A DNA stretch of 6,350 nt. Source: Rubrobacter sp. GTDB lineage: Bacteria; Actinomycetota; Rubrobacteria; Rubrobacterales; Rubrobacteraceae. The notes beneath the pieces are model-generated. The model was not told the DNA's origin. It saw nothing but the letters and a program-made list of their open reading frames with translations, and did not search any database. The stretch covers positions 4,046 to 10,395 of the forward strand of contig JADDPM010000077.1 of assembly GCA_016781885.1 (NCBI GenBank). Direction: 5' to 3'. Shown here in pieces: positions 5,527-6,350 of the stretch. Position 1 is the first letter of the stretch; the number at the start of each line of letters is the position of its first letter. The translations under genes were made by a program, and so were the position numbers.

Positions 5527-6350
5527 ATGAGTACCGCGAGAGAAACGAGCCTCTTCTCCAGGGCCCGGCGCCGCTTCGGCGTAGGGGCCGGGCGTCTGCG
5601 GGCCAACGGCTGGCCGGTAGTCCAGACCTCCATCGCCGCGAGCCTCGCGTACTTCCTGACGGCCGTCGCTTTAGGGCAAGAGCAGCCGTACTTCGCCCCG
5701 ATAGCGGCGGTGATCTCTCTGGGCCTGACGCTTGGAGAGCGCGGGAGACGCACGGTCGAGGTGGTCCTGGGGGTAGCTATCGGGCTGCTGGTGGCGGACC
5801 TGTTGGTGCTTCTTATAGGTATCGGTACGGCGCAGGTCGGGCTCGTGGTAGCGCTCGCGATGGCGGCGGCCGTGTTCTTTTCGGAGCGAAGCCTCTTCGT
5901 AAACCAGGCGGCGATCTCGGCGATATTGGTGATCGTGCTGCAGCCACCGACCTCGGGTTTCTCGCCCGACCGCTTCGTGAGCGCCCTCGTTGGGGGAGCG
6001 GTGGCCCTGGCGATCAACCACCTCTTCCCAGTAAACCCCGAACGCCGGGTCGAGCGTAGCGCCCGCCCGATCTTCGACGAGCTGGCCTCCGTGCTGGAAG
6101 AAGTATCCGCCTCGCTCGCAGCGGGCAACCCCGAAAGAGCCGAACGCGCGCTCATGAGAGCCCGACAGATCGACGGGATGGTAAAGGCGTTCAACGAGTC
6201 CCTCACCGCAGGCTACGAGACCGCACGTCTCTCCCCTACCCGCCGCAGGTCCTTGAGGCACCTCGAGGTCTACTCGAACGCGAGCCTAAGGGTGGAGCTT
6301 GCCGTCATCAACACGCGCGTGCTGGCCCGGGGCGCCGCCAACGCGGTCAG
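5527..6350 (+). CDS. FUSC family / aromatic acid exporter-like membrane protein, 3' end outside window
   Basis: 274 residues are visible and the frame is open to the right edge. After a basic N-terminus (MSTARETSLFSRARRRFG) come about six hydrophobic segments near residues 30-50, 54-68, 77-98, 102-118, 126-139 and 149-167. FUSC-type features include QPYFAPIAAVISLGLTLGER (53-72), RTVEVVLGVAIGLLVADLL in the 75-93 region, and DRFVSALVGGAVALAI (148-163) closing the membrane bundle at FPVNPERRV. Then follows a charged helical cytoplasmic part (from about 175). Proteins of this fold (FUSC, ArAE, YccS/YhfK relatives) are thought to export aromatic or fusaric-type acids; substrate here is unknown. 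ATG 5527 is the first start after an in-frame TAG at 5494; no strong ribosome binding site precedes it. It is divergent from the VanW gene. Confidence 0.85.
   Translation, partial: MSTARETSLFSRARRRFGVGAGRLRANGWPVVQTSIAASLAYFLTAVALGQEQPYFAPIAAVISLGLTLGERGRRTVEVVLGVAIGLLVADLLVLLIGIGTAQVGLVVALAMAAAVFFSERSLFVNQAAISAILVIVLQPPTSGFSPDRFVSALVGGAVALAINHLFPVNPERRVERSARPIFDELASVLEEVSASLAAGNPERAERALMRARQIDGMVKAFNESLTAGYETARLSPTRRRSLRHLEVYSNASLRVELAVINTRVLARGAANAV

Noticed and set aside
5388..6206. Minus-strand open frame of 272 codons opposite the FUSC gene
   Set aside because: Its product is a Ser/Arg/Thr-rich low-complexity shadow, while the + strand frame encodes a clear multi-pass FUSC protein.

Overview
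The window is GC-rich chromosomal DNA. It probably comes from an actinobacterium of the Rubrobacter type. This rests on codon use, frequent GTG and TTG starts behind strong purine-rich ribosome binding sites, and the mix of a luciferase-like (F420-type) oxidoreductase, a VanW protein, a DedA protein and an FUSC-type transporter. The taxonomic call is inference; no rRNA or tRNA gene is visible.

Layout. (1) Positions 5-463, + strand: an unrecognised acidic helical protein, possibly cut by the left edge. It runs tail to tail into (2) a 59-residue single-pass membrane protein (460-639, - strand); the two stop codons share one CTAG. (3) 640-952: about 310 bases with no convincing gene. (4) 953-1558, - strand: a DedA/SNARE-associated family membrane protein. 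(5) 1641 to about 2029, - strand: the remains of a DUF4174-type gene, readable only if the frame is changed twice. (6) About 2030-2317: a gene-free stretch with a stem-loop. (7) 2318-3043, + strand: an SAM-dependent methyltransferase resembling phospholipid N-methyltransferases, with a C-terminal hydrophobic and polybasic tail. (8) 3052-3825, - strand: a luciferase-like oxidoreductase, converging on the methyltransferase with an 8-base gap. (9) 3926-5338, - strand: a membrane-anchored VanW protein with a YoaR-type peptidoglycan-binding-like domain. (10) 5339-5526: a divergent intergenic region. (11) 5527 to the right edge, + strand: the N-terminal part of an FUSC/aromatic acid exporter-type protein.

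The genes do not form one obvious pathway. Orientations alternate, and only the VanW and oxidoreductase genes (101 bases between coding parts) could share a transcript. A loose theme is the cell envelope: DedA (lipid carrier or membrane homeostasis), the putative phospholipid methyltransferase, VanW, the small membrane protein and FUSC all act at or in the membrane. I see no CRISPR array, insertion sequence, phage gene, toxin-antitoxin pair or defence system. The most notable observation is the broken DUF4174 gene, which ordinary ORF calling would miss.
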